Assembly (NCBI RefSeq): GCF_000234805.1
Contig: NC_016645.1
Span: 1,154,391-1,218,390, forward strand
From: Pyrobaculum ferrireducens
GTDB lineage: Archaea; Thermoproteota; Thermoprotei; Thermoproteales; Thermoproteaceae
Direction of reading: 5' to 3'
Length of the DNA: 64,000 nt
Within the stretch, counting starts at the first letter, position 1. Each line of letters starts with the position of its first letter. The notes beneath the pieces were generated by a model. It was not told where the DNA came from and made no database searches. It saw only the letters and a list, made by a program, of their open reading frames with translations. Below are positions 16,753 through 24,638 of the stretch, in pieces. The translations under genes were made by a program, and so were the position numbers.

Positions 16753-16843
16753 TGCGGCGGCCGGGATTTGAACCCGGGATCAACGGCTTTCCACGGACCA
16801 CCGTGGCAGGCCGCCATCCTAAACCAGGCTAGACTACCGCCGC
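16753..16843 (-). tRNA. tRNA-Gly (GCC) with a ~15-nt intron
   Basis: On the minus strand, acceptor GCGGCGG pairs with CCGCCGC, discriminator A, CCA encoded at 16750-16752. The T arm is CCGGG TTCAAAT CCCGG. The anticodon stem GCGGC/GCCGT holds loop CTGCCA plus one base (anticodon GCC). About 15 extra bases after position 37 form a CCACGG/CCGTGG hairpin, a canonical-site intron. Promoter CTTTTAAATC lies near 16866. The defence-type island begins just beyond this gene, but no repeated tRNA 3' end was found to suggest integration. Confidence 0.88.
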
Positions 16844-17033
16844 CGAGACTGCAAAGTCCGGGATTTAAAAGTTTTATGTATTGATACTGGCGGTTAAGTA
16901 CAGAGAGCGGCGGGATGGCGGTGCAAGTTCTCGGCCGAGGTGGTGGAGTTTCGGTTGGTATGTAGTTGAGCTTAGTAGGGCTGGCTTCGGGTTATTGCAG
17001 TTCTCCAAAGCCATGTTACACTTCTCGTCTACC

Positions 17034-18092
17034 TTATGCCCACTCCTTGGTGTTTTGGCTCGGTTTTTGGAGAGGTTGTAAGACTTTGGTAATGTTCTCA
17101 AAGTCGCTTTTCTTATCGAGAGTTAGTCGTATTGCGACCACGTTATCGTCGCAGATGTGGACTGGCCTGGGGGCGATGTAGGCCAACACGGGCAGCGCGT
17201 CGCATATCTTGGCATAGTAGCTGGCTTGCCTCGCCCCTTCCTTTATGTAGTCGGGGTAGTCTGACGCCTTTACCTCTATTATGTGGGTGATTGCCCCCTT
17301 CTCGTTGCTTACCGCCACGTCGGCGAAGTCGCAAGCTGGACTCTTCCCGCATCTAGACAGGTCTAGCTGATAGTGTACAGACAGGCCGCCCCCCGACGCC
17401 TTTAGTTTACTCAGACGCTCTACCTCTACGTCCATGGCGCCAACGGCCTCGGCAACTAGGGCGAAGACGTAGATTTCGGCAAGTCTGTATAGGTACTCCA
17501 CACCGATCGCGCCCACATCTGCAGTCCCCACGAGCTTAAACAAGTGACGGTATTCGGGGCGTAGGTGCGGGAGCCGCGCCACAGCTTCTCCTATAGTTAC
17601 CTCGTCCCTTTCTAGTCTCACGGCGGCGAGCCATGTGTGGTGTAGCGCCGTCCTCAGCTCTCCACATAACCTCTGTCCTCTACAGCACCTCTCTGCGGCG
17701 TTTAACAAAAACTTCAGAAGTCTATTTTCCGGCGCGTTTAGCTCCGCGCTGTATACGACGTTCTCATAAAGACCGTATGGCAGGAGCCACAGGGCTCTGT
17801 CCCAGACGATTCCAAAGGCCTCAGCCCCTACGCGCCTTGTGGGTCTGCTGACGGCTGTCAGCGTGATGAGCCTCTTAAATATGCCCAAGACGTAGGCCCC
17901 TGTTAAGAGGAAGTGGGGACACAGCTCTGGGTAGAACCTACATACGCCGCCTCTACACGCGAAGGACAGAGCCCCGCGGAAGCCGGGCCCAGACTCCAAC
18001 TCAGAGAGCCCTAAAAGGCTCAGGGCTTGCAGCGCCACGTCGCTACTAGCCACGGCCTCGGCTAGGGTATCAGCCCAACCGCGGGCGGCCAT
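17034..18092 (-). CDS. McrC-like PD-(D/E)XK nuclease subunit
   Basis: 352 residues. The C-terminal third carries the nuclease core: CDFADVAVS (Asp), ITHIIEVKASDYPDYIKEGA (Glu-x-Lys), then QASYYAKI, which is the McrC/RecB arrangement D...E-x-K...Q-x-x-Y. The N-terminal 200 residues are helical with several cysteines (CRGGVCRFYPELCPH, CCRGQRLCG). It starts 12 nt after the stop of the McrB-like AAA+ gene and is clearly in the same operon, in the McrB-then-McrC order. Known: McrC is the nuclease that the McrB GTPase ring activates on modified DNA. Overall similarity to E. coli McrC is low, so the label rests on motif and context. Confidence 0.7.
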   Translation of the reverse strand: MAARGWADTLAEAVASSDVALQALSLLGLSELESGPGFRGALSFACRGGVCRFYPELCPHFLLTGAYVLGIFKRLITLTAVSRPTRRVGAEAFGIVWDRALWLLPYGLYENVVYSAELNAPENRLLKFLLNAAERCCRGQRLCGELRTALHHTWLAAVRLERDEVTIGEAVARLPHLRPEYRHLFKLVGTADVGAIGVEYLYRLAEIYVFALVAEAVGAMDVEVERLSKLKASGGGLSVHYQLDLSRCGKSPACDFADVAVSNEKGAITHIIEVKASDYPDYIKEGARQASYYAKICDALPVLAYIAPRPVHICDDNVVAIRLTLDKKSDFENITKVLQPLQKPSQNTKEWA

Positions 18093-18104
18093 GCCGTCGC
18101 CCTA

Positions 18105-19385
18105 TCAAGATTGGCGTTCACAGACGTTGCAGCCAAACCTCTCATCATATATGCCAAAGACGTTGCGGCAGGCCTCAGCCCGTTCAAACCCCTCGCGACG
18201 TAGCCTGGCGTAGTCGACAAAGTAGGCCCAACCAGGTAGGTAGTCCTCAGGCCTTATTGTCGAGCTGTTCCTTATACAGTCCTCTATGCGTTGCCACAAC
18301 TCCACCGCCTCGGTGAGAAGCTCATCGCCGAAGCGGAAGTACCTGAGGGCCTTCTCCACATGTTCTTTTCTTGGCGTTAGCACAACCCGCTTAAACCTCC
18401 TCTGTAGCGCAAAGCCTAGCCCTCCTAGGACGCCGATGTCGGCTGTATTTGCTGTGGCTACGAAGTAGACGTTGTTTAGATCTACAGTCCCAGCCTCGTG
18501 GCCAAGCTCAATCTTCTTGTCAGGCGTTGACAGCGCGGTAAAGACCTCTGCAAGAAAACGCTCTGGCTCTCCTCTGTTTATTTCATCAAGGAGAATTAAC
18601 ACCGGTGCGCGGCCCTCCACCTTCTGAAAACCCAGCCTTAAGATCTCTAAGGCTTTCCCTCTATCCTTGATTTGACCTAGGTAACCCGTCAAACTGATAC
18701 ATACTTTCTCCTCGACTTCTCTGGTCGTTACCTCACGCGTAAACAGCGTATACCCCTCAAGTTCAACGACGTAATACTTATTTTTATTGAGGATCCCACT
18801 GTAATATTCCTGAGGGCTTCCTAACTTTTTCAGGCATTCTTTCAGATCCTCTCCCTCCCAAACTTTATAGGAATTTTTGACGCGGGAGATCCCTACTAGA
18901 ACTTTCTCTGTTCTTCGGGATCTCTCTACCTTCTTCTCGACAGCGTGGATTACGCAGTCGCCCTGCTTTACTTCTGTCATGTATTTATAATGTAGTTTTG
19001 CCGGGCTCCATAAGATGCGGCCTACGTGCTTCTCGTCTCTTGTAACCTCGATAAAGAACTTGGGACAGGAGTAGTACTGTGATAATGCGGCGGTTTCCGC
19101 ACGCCTCACCGCCTCCAGCACCACGCCGTCTTTCCATACCGTTTCGCCGCCCTGCAACACGTAGCCCCCTATCAAGTCCATTCTACTAAACCAGCCGTGT
19201 ACGGAGACTTCGCGTAACATAGCGTTAAGCCTCTCCGCCAGGCAGCGCCCGAGGACCGTCTTTCCAGTGCCTGGAGGACCTAGAAGCAGAACTGCCTGGA
19301 ATTCCTTTAGTAGCTTCGAAGCATTTTCTATTAAATCATCTCCATATATTTCTGCCAGAAGTTGGCAACTGTCTACAGAGCTCAC
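18105..19385 (-). CDS. McrB-like AAA+ ATPase/GTPase with an inserted EVE-like domain
   Basis: 426 residues. Walker A GPPGTGKT 36-43; a GYVLQGGETVWKDGVVLEAV segment (74-93) typical of McrB/MoxR rings; Walker B LILLDEINRG 263-272; an McrB-type signature ATANTADIG 310-318 (usual MNTADRS); Arg-finger region ALQRRFKR 326-333. In ordinary McrB the helix at 93 leads directly into Walker B. Here about 140 residues (105-245) intervene and resemble an EVE/YTH-type modified-base reader: KFFIEVTRDEKHVGRILWSP, VKQGDCVIHAV, VLVGISRV, YYVVELEGYTLF. So the base-reading domain appears to sit inside the motor rather than at its N-terminus. Start GTG; TTTTTTAAGG lies 26 nt upstream. Operon with the McrC-like gene. 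Confidence 0.78.
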   Translation of the reverse strand: MSSVDSCQLLAEIYGDDLIENASKLLKEFQAVLLLGPPGTGKTVLGRCLAERLNAMLREVSVHGWFSRMDLIGGYVLQGGETVWKDGVVLEAVRRAETAALSQYYSCPKFFIEVTRDEKHVGRILWSPAKLHYKYMTEVKQGDCVIHAVEKKVERSRRTEKVLVGISRVKNSYKVWEGEDLKECLKKLGSPQEYYSGILNKNKYYVVELEGYTLFTREVTTREVEEKVCISLTGYLGQIKDRGKALEILRLGFQKVEGRAPVLILLDEINRGEPERFLAEVFTALSTPDKKIELGHEAGTVDLNNVYFVATANTADIGVLGGLGFALQRRFKRVVLTPRKEHVEKALRYFRFGDELLTEAVELWQRIEDCIRNSSTIRPEDYLPGWAYFVDYARLRREGFERAEACRNVFGIYDERFGCNVCERQS

Positions 19386-19572
19386 AAAACTTGAATAAAG
19401 ACACCTTAAAAAACCCTTGCCTCTCCTCGCCCTTACCTGGCTTCACGGTCAGCGCCTCATGGAAATATGGTGGTGTTCCAGAAGGGTTAATGTAGGGCTC
19501 GGCGCTTTACGTAACTGACGGTGTTTTACAGCGTCGCAGCCACAGGGAGACATTAAAAGATGGGATTTCCGT

Positions 19573-20877
19573 ATGGTAATGCTTGATTTGGAGGTGGCGT
19601 CCGCCGCCTCTCTGGAGAAGTACCTAGACGCTCTGTCCGTGAAGCTAACAGCCGCTGTTAGAAAGGCGAGCAGGTCCCTAGGCCTCAAGCCGCCTAGGAG
19701 AGTCGTGCTGTCTCTGAGGGGCTTTAGGGAACGCGACGTCGACGGTTTCTACTACGAGGACTACCCGCGGGAGCTCCCCCGGGGCGCCCGCGGAGACGTA
19801 TGCGGCTTCTACGACTGCGCGAGGCAGGAGATAGTCGTGTCCCTAGCCTGCGTAGGTAGAGAGGGGAACCGAAAGGGGGCTCTGATTAGGACTCTCGCCC
19901 ACGAGCTAGTCCACCACTGCCAGCACGTCGGGGGGCCGTTGTGTTCGCTACACTACACCTGTGAAGATCTCCGCAGAGTTAACCTAGAGCTACCGTACTG
20001 GCTGAGGCCTCACGAGGTGGAGGCCTACAGCAGAGAGGAGCCTGTGGAGCAGAGGTTGGCACACCTCCTCGCCCAAGCAGTCGAGAGGGTGCTAGCCGCT
20101 TTAGACATTAAGCTGGAGATCCACAACCCCCCGCCCCTCAGGGCAAACCTGCTGTTCGTAGAGCCGGGCGGGAAGGCGGAGCTGAGGGGGCCCGGCCACG
20201 TCGCTGAGTTACGGGGCCAGGTGAAGCTCGAGGCGCCGGTCCTCGTACACTGGCCCAATGACGTGGCCCCGAGCCATGGGGAGATCGTCAAGTTTAACTC
20301 ATTAAAGGGAGTATCGATTATCGAGATCGATCTAGTAAAGGGTATTCCTAGCGATGTAGAGGTGGTGTTCGGCGACCTAGCCGCTGAGCTGTACCACGTG
20401 CTTAAAGAAAAATACCGACTAGATATGCGGGGTGAGGTAATAGACAAATCGTGGGAATTTAATTGGGTGCTGTATAAAGAGTCTGATGAGATAAGTGTAT
20501 ACAACGATTATGTCGAGGTCGAGGAGTCATACCCCAGCACCCTATCTGATAAAGACTTCAATACCATGTACCCTATTAGGGTACTCATAGGGAGAAAAAC
20601 GAACACGAGTGACGAGCTGATAGCGAGAAAGGAAAAGAAGACGGCTTCGGAGTACGCGGCTTGGTACGAAGAAAGAAAGAGATTAATCTCCAAACTTCTG
20701 GAAGAGCTCGAACGTTCTAAAAGGAGATCAGTAGAGCTAACACTTAAACTAAATACTCCGTCTAGTGAGGGCAGAGTAGAGACAACACAACAAGAGACAC
20801 CGTCTGTTTCGTCAAGTGGTGGTCAAGAGACAAGCCAAGAATCGGATACCTCGTCAGATAAAAAGGCAAGTGGTTAA
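19573..20877 (+). CDS. Zincin-type metalloprotease-like protein (HELVHH)
   Basis: 434 residues. The zinc motif HELVHH is at 110-115 (RTLAHELVHHCQHVG), and a likely third ligand is in RPHEVEAYS near 150. The middle (200-300) is beta-rich, and the last 60 residues are a Ser/Thr/Glu-rich disordered tail (TTQQETPSVSSSGG). No family name is assigned. It is divergent from the McrB-like gene, sharing a 190-bp spacer, and so is probably part of the same island. A leaderless start would favour the ATG at 19579 (two codons in), given CATTAAAAGA at 19551-19560. It may process or regulate a defence component, which is inference from position only. Confidence 0.7.
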   Translation: MVMLDLEVASAASLEKYLDALSVKLTAAVRKASRSLGLKPPRRVVLSLRGFRERDVDGFYYEDYPRELPRGARGDVCGFYDCARQEIVVSLACVGREGNRKGALIRTLAHELVHHCQHVGGPLCSLHYTCEDLRRVNLELPYWLRPHEVEAYSREEPVEQRLAHLLAQAVERVLAALDIKLEIHNPPPLRANLLFVEPGGKAELRGPGHVAELRGQVKLEAPVLVHWPNDVAPSHGEIVKFNSLKGVSIIEIDLVKGIPSDVEVVFGDLAAELYHVLKEKYRLDMRGEVIDKSWEFNWVLYKESDEISVYNDYVEVEESYPSTLSDKDFNTMYPIRVLIGRKTNTSDELIARKEKKTASEYAAWYEERKRLISKLLEELERSKRRSVELTLKLNTPSSEGRVETTQQETPSVSSSGGQETSQESDTSSDKKASG

Positions 20878-20879
20878 AA

Positions 20880-21330
20880 TCGCCTATGATGAAGTAAATG
20901 AGCGTTGCCCTATTACGTGGCTCGGGGTGAGGCATAGTGGGTAGCATTCGGCATAACTCCACGTTAGGAGAGACCAGGACTGTTTTCCACAGTGCTATAG
21001 GCTTTTCTCTCGCCCTCACTAGGCGGTATGGCCTTGTTGACGTGGCCCGCGCCGTTCTGTCCTACGCAACTGACAGCCTAGTGTCTAGACACGGGGTATA
21101 TGAAGAGGCGCTGGCGGAGGCGGTGAAGGGGGCACACACCTGCCCCACGTTAAGGAGCTAGCCGGCTGGGCAGATGTGAGGCCCAACAAAGCGGTGTTCA
21201 AGTCGAGGTTCGAGTTCAAACCAAAACGCGTAGCAGAGGGAGTCGTCGCGTCGCTCTTTACGGGAGCCTACGGCAACGATCTTTGAGGTGTTGAGGGCAT
21301 TAGGGGTGGCGCATCTGGTGTTGATTCCAT
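20880..21330 (+). pseudogene. Decayed gene, family not recognised
   Basis: Coding-like pieces appear in shifting frames: ITWLGVRHSG, then HNSTLGETRTVFHSAIGF, YGLVDVARAVLSYAT, LAEAVKGAH; after a frameshift near 21133, HVKELAGWADVRPNKAVFKS and RVAEGVVASLFTGAYGNDL; and finally VFEVLRALGVAHLVLIP. Together they look like one protein of about 150 residues broken at three points. The rest to 21462 shows nothing recognisable. It lies between the zincin and the AT-rich gene block. Confidence 0.45.
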
Positions 21331-21462
21331 AGAACTGCCTCAAGGAGGTATTTGAGCACTAAGATGAGGGTGCGGTGGGGGCTACGGAGCTGGTGAGGTT
21401 TGCCGCCTTGCTTATGTTGGCTGATAAAAATGGTGGAACGCTGATTTTAGCGTCCTTGGGGG

Positions 21463-22554
21463 TTATATGATTCTAAGTAAGTCACTTAGTGCTATTTCAT
21501 CCGCAGACTTTTCGGCAGTGTTTATTAGTAAGAAGGCTAAGACTGCGTCTCTGACGCCGTCGGCGGGTTCATAGTGGTTGTGGAGTTCTCTCATGCTTAG
21601 TTTTTGTGATTTTTTGATAGTGCCAGTTATGCGTACGGTTAGAGAGTTGTGTCTGACTAACGCCTCTTGTACTATGTTTGCTATTTTTTCTTGGGCTACT
21701 GCGAGGCTCCACATCTCGGCAAGGAGGCAGTTGCCTATTAGGGTTGAAATGAAGAAACCGGGTATGTATAGGTTGGTTTTACTGGCGATGCCGTGCAGCA
21801 AGGCCTTGGAGAAAGATGCGCCGATGCCTGTTTGCACTGTGACCTTTGCCCTCAAGCCTCCGCTTACCACAATTTTACCAAGCACCGGGTAGCTAGAGAT
21901 CTTTTCGTCTATTACGCTCGAAATTAGGTTTAGTGCGGATAGGATTGAGTATATGGCTGGTGCGACTTTCTTTGTGATCATGTTTTCGTGGAATTTATCG
22001 AAGTCCTCCCCAGCGTCTTTCATCTTTTCGCTAGCTTCTATCATCTGTTTTCTGAACCTCGAGGATCCGTAGAGATAGATGTGGGCAACTGTTGACCTGC
22101 TTAGGACGTGTTGCAGAATTATAGACTCGGCTAGATCTAGGAATGTGAGTTGCACAAGCGGCTCGTCTTTTATCTTGTACATCTCATGGAGCAAACTTTT
22201 CCAGTCATGCGCTGGAGATAGTGATAGTAGAAATGTCATTTGGCGTGCCACAATATTTCTAAACCACGTCTCGTATTCGGGGCCTACTTTGGAGACTTCC
22301 GAGATGGCTATATTCCACAATTCTTGGTACAGCGGGTCGTGTTCTAGGAATTTTTGCAATATGTAGCCAATGGTTGATGATTTTGCGATGATGTCGCTGA
22401 CCGCATGGACCTGACCGTCGAGAGAGAGGTAGCAACACCGGATAGTGGACTCTGTCCGTTTTTTTAGTCTGTCCCAATTATTCACTACTTCTGTCAGAAT
22501 TCGCTTGACTTCCTCCCTCGCTTCATGAATTAACTTGGTGTCAGCGAGCACCAC
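21463..22554 (-). CDS. Helical protein of unknown function, second gene of a pair
   Basis: 363 residues, mostly alpha-helical by composition. It has no P-loop, nuclease or cysteine motif that I can recognise. A segment of moderate hydrophobicity occurs near 265-285 (LYIPGFFISTLIGNCLLAEM). Its GTG start overlaps the stop of the 70-residue upstream gene by 14 nt, so the two are co-translated. The AT-rich base composition matches the neighbouring ATPase/proteasome-like pair and differs from the flanking GC-rich chromosome, suggesting shared foreign origin. Possible sensor or effector of the adjacent system, but this is a guess from position. Confidence 0.6.
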   Translation of the reverse strand: MVLADTKLIHEAREEVKRILTEVVNNWDRLKKRTESTIRCCYLSLDGQVHAVSDIIAKSSTIGYILQKFLEHDPLYQELWNIAISEVSKVGPEYETWFRNIVARQMTFLLSLSPAHDWKSLLHEMYKIKDEPLVQLTFLDLAESIILQHVLSRSTVAHIYLYGSSRFRKQMIEASEKMKDAGEDFDKFHENMITKKVAPAIYSILSALNLISSVIDEKISSYPVLGKIVVSGGLRAKVTVQTGIGASFSKALLHGIASKTNLYIPGFFISTLIGNCLLAEMWSLAVAQEKIANIVQEALVRHNSLTVRITGTIKKSQKLSMRELHNHYEPADGVRDAVLAFLLINTAEKSADEIALSDLLRII

Positions 22555-22753
22555 AGCGACTTCTCACTTCACTACTTACTCTGCTTACGACCATTTCCTT
22601 GATTTCGCTGTAAAAATCCTCAAGACCTTTTAGGATGGTTTCTCTATTTGAGAAGGTGGCTAAGAAGTGACCAGTTTCTACTAATTCTTCTCCAGCACCT
22701 AATGTGAGTATTCCGCCCTCGTTGGCTAGTTCAATGTCGCAGTCCACCTCCAC
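22541..22753 (-). CDS. Small acidic protein of 70 residues, unknown, first gene of a pair
   Basis: The frame runs from GTG 22753 (EVDCDIELANEGGILTLG) to RSRCGAR. A TATGTATAGATTTTAG element lies about 26 nt upstream, matching the leaderless pattern, and the stop overlaps the next gene. The N-terminal half looks beta, the C-terminal half helical. No homologous family is recognised. Confidence 0.5.
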   Translation of the reverse strand: MEVDCDIELANEGGILTLGAGEELVETGHFLATFSNRETILKGLEDFYSEIKEMVVSRVSSEVRSRCGAR

Positions 22754-22836
22754 ACTCTTTGTTTTTTTAGATCTAAAATCTATACATAACGTAATAGATT
22801 TACTATTACATTTAACCTTATAAATATATAACTTAC

Positions 22837-23838
22837 TTATTTTACTAGGTATTTTTTATAACTTCCTAGCTTTAGGGATTTGAGAAAGTTTTGAACGATT
22901 ATGCTTAACTCTTTGTTTTTTGGCACTTTGAGGTATAGTTCTTCACGAGTGTCGCTAAGTAGACTTTCTAGGTTTTCCTTGAGTTGGCTGAGGTCTGTGG
23001 ATCTATTGATTAGCTCGAATACGATACGTGGTGGCAATATTTCTAGCTTTTCCAGCAATTTCTTATCGGCATCTTCATCTGAATCATATAAATTTCTTAA
23101 GATTTTTTGATAATCTTCAGTTTTGTATCCAGTTAATTTATAAGTATTTGATATGCCTCGCGCTGGATGATCCTTTGGACACTCAGGTACACTAGTTCGA
23201 AGTTCTTTCACAACTTTAGCTCTCTGCATGAGGAGTAAAAGATATACATATTTTCCAGCATCATGTAGTTGTCGCATTTCTGTACATATCTCCTCAATTG
23301 ATCGCCTTAAATCTGTTGTGACACCCTCAAGTTGATCAATGATTATGTAAAGCGGTTCTTTAGACACTTCGCTGAATAACTCGTTAAATATTTTGACTAT
23401 ATTGCTATTTTCATAATCTATTTTTGTTAGTAATTCTAATCGATTAGGTAGATTTTCAATGTTTGTATCTATCTTGTACTCTTTATGGAGTCTCTCATGT
23501 GGTACGCCGGACTCATTAAATACATAGTGGAGATAATAGATTACATCACGTAAGCTAAGTAATTGCAAATCTGGTTTTCCCACAGTGTTTACTAATTCAT
23601 TAATATCAATATAGATATATTTTTTACCTTGTTCTCTTAATTTGCAAATAATATAAGCACCTACTCCGAATGTTTTTCCATAGCCATAGTATCCAACTAC
23701 GAAGTATAGCCTAGGCATTTGAGCATAGACTTTTTTTCCTACTGTGGTTTCGTATATGTGTTTGCCAAAGACTTCACATGTACTTATTTTATCTGACTTA
23801 ATGTGTAGAGCATCGCCAATTTTAGTTGGTGATGTCAT
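22837..23838 (-). CDS. P-loop ATPase (STAND/ORC-like) coupled to the proteasome-like gene
   Basis: 333 residues from ATG 23838 (MTSPTKIGDALHIKS). Walker A GYYGYGKTFG is near residues 48-57, Walker B LYIIIDQLEG near 160-169, followed by sensor-like LLLLMQRAKVV and a helical C-terminal region. It resembles the ORC/STAND group more than ring unfoldases such as PAN: no hexameric AAA second-region-of-homology signature was seen. A longer frame starts at 23919, but that would overlap the upstream gene by 98 nt; the chosen start overlaps it by 17 nt. Very AT-rich, like its partner. It may deliver substrates to, or be controlled by, the proteasome-like protein. Confidence 0.7.
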   Translation of the reverse strand: MTSPTKIGDALHIKSDKISTCEVFGKHIYETTVGKKVYAQMPRLYFVVGYYGYGKTFGVGAYIICKLREQGKKYIYIDINELVNTVGKPDLQLLSLRDVIYYLHYVFNESGVPHERLHKEYKIDTNIENLPNRLELLTKIDYENSNIVKIFNELFSEVSKEPLYIIIDQLEGVTTDLRRSIEEICTEMRQLHDAGKYVYLLLLMQRAKVVKELRTSVPECPKDHPARGISNTYKLTGYKTEDYQKILRNLYDSDEDADKKLLEKLEILPPRIVFELINRSTDLSQLKENLESLLSDTREELYLKVPKNKELSIIVQNFLKSLKLGSYKKYLVK

Positions 23839-24592
23839 TAGGATAGTTAAATAACTGACTATTAAGTTTTGTTGCAAGGGTGTTAAGCGTAGAGGCAATG
23901 TTCTGAAAAATCTCTTCATATTTAGTTAATATTTCTTTATTTTTATCTATAAAATTCTCTAACAAATAATATGATGTATTTTTGTAAATAAGGACATCAA
24001 ATGATCTTGATATGGACGTATTTGACTTATGGGCTACGTAGAAGATAAAGCCAAGGTTAACAATTGCGTCTGATATTGACGCGCATGGATCCTTAAGCTG
24101 TTCGCGTAGAATGTTGAGGAGATCGTTTGCTAGATTGCTGGCTGATCCAATTGCTATATAATCTTTGTAACCTTCACAAATTATATCAAATCTTGCTCTT
24201 TTCATTTCAGATGGTGAACATAGTATTATCTGTTTTATTTCTGTATTATCTTTTATATAGGCTATTAGAAATAGGAGCTCTACATATTCCTCAATTCCAA
24301 GTTCTATGAATATATTTCTAATATATCCACTGAGATGGACAGCTATTTCTGATTCGCCAACTCTTCGGAGCCTTTCAACTATATCAGAAAGTTTTTTGGT
24401 AATTATCTCACGTAGCTTTGCTATAGTGTTAACGTCACCGGCTGCAGTCATCACTCCGAGAAGTCCTCTTTTATCGCCTAGTGGATATATTTTCACCGCA
24501 ACATCACGGTATCTGCCGCTCGGCGTGCTCTCCCTCTTGTCTGCCAGCATGACGGCTCCATCTCTTGTGAGACATGCCACGGCTAGCATCAT
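23822..24592 (-). CDS. Proteasome beta-like (Ntn-fold) protein without the catalytic threonine
   Basis: About 256 residues. The N-terminus MLAVACLTRDGAVMLADKR, then VAVKIYPL and GVMTAAGDVNTI, aligns without gaps to proteasome beta/HslV-type subunits. Counting the second Met as position 1 puts Asp at 17, Arg at 19 and Lys at 33, the conserved active-site positions, but position 1 is Met, not Thr, with no propeptide cleavage site. It therefore looks non-proteolytic (alpha-like or regulatory) or uses another nucleophile. The C-terminal half is divergent and helical. Start: ATG 24592 is about 25 nt from the palindromic TATA element at 24612-24621; ATG 24604 and TTG 24631 are too close to or inside it. 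Followed by an overlapping ATPase gene. Confidence 0.7.
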   Translation of the reverse strand: MMLAVACLTRDGAVMLADKRESTPSGRYRDVAVKIYPLGDKRGLLGVMTAAGDVNTIAKLREIITKKLSDIVERLRRVGESEIAVHLSGYIRNIFIELGIEEYVELLFLIAYIKDNTEIKQIILCSPSEMKRARFDIICEGYKDYIAIGSASNLANDLLNILREQLKDPCASISDAIVNLGFIFYVAHKSNTSISRSFDVLIYKNTSYYLLENFIDKNKEILTKYEEIFQNIASTLNTLATKLNSQLFNYPNDITN

Positions 24593-24611
24593 GTTGTTTG
24601 GCATAACGTTT

Positions 24612-24621
24612 TTATTAATAA
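24612..24621. promoter_or_regulatory. Palindromic TATA element shared by divergent genes
   Basis: TTATTAATAA is its own reverse complement. It lies about 22 nt before ATG 24639 (nuclease, plus) and about 25 nt before ATG 24592 (proteasome-like, minus). One TBP site could serve both directions and co-regulate the two operons. Confidence 0.6.
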
Positions 24622-24638
24622 TTTTAGGCAACTATTGC

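Noticed and set aside
22837-24592. Ordinary proteasome plus PAN-type unfoldase
   Set aside because: Thr1 is missing and the ATPase lacks ring-unfoldase signatures; housekeeping proteasome genes also do not sit in islands like this.
24306-24638. N-terminal extension of the Cas4-like nuclease frame
   Set aside because: It lies antisense to the proteasome-like gene and its promoter; the ATG at 24639 has a correctly spaced TATA element.
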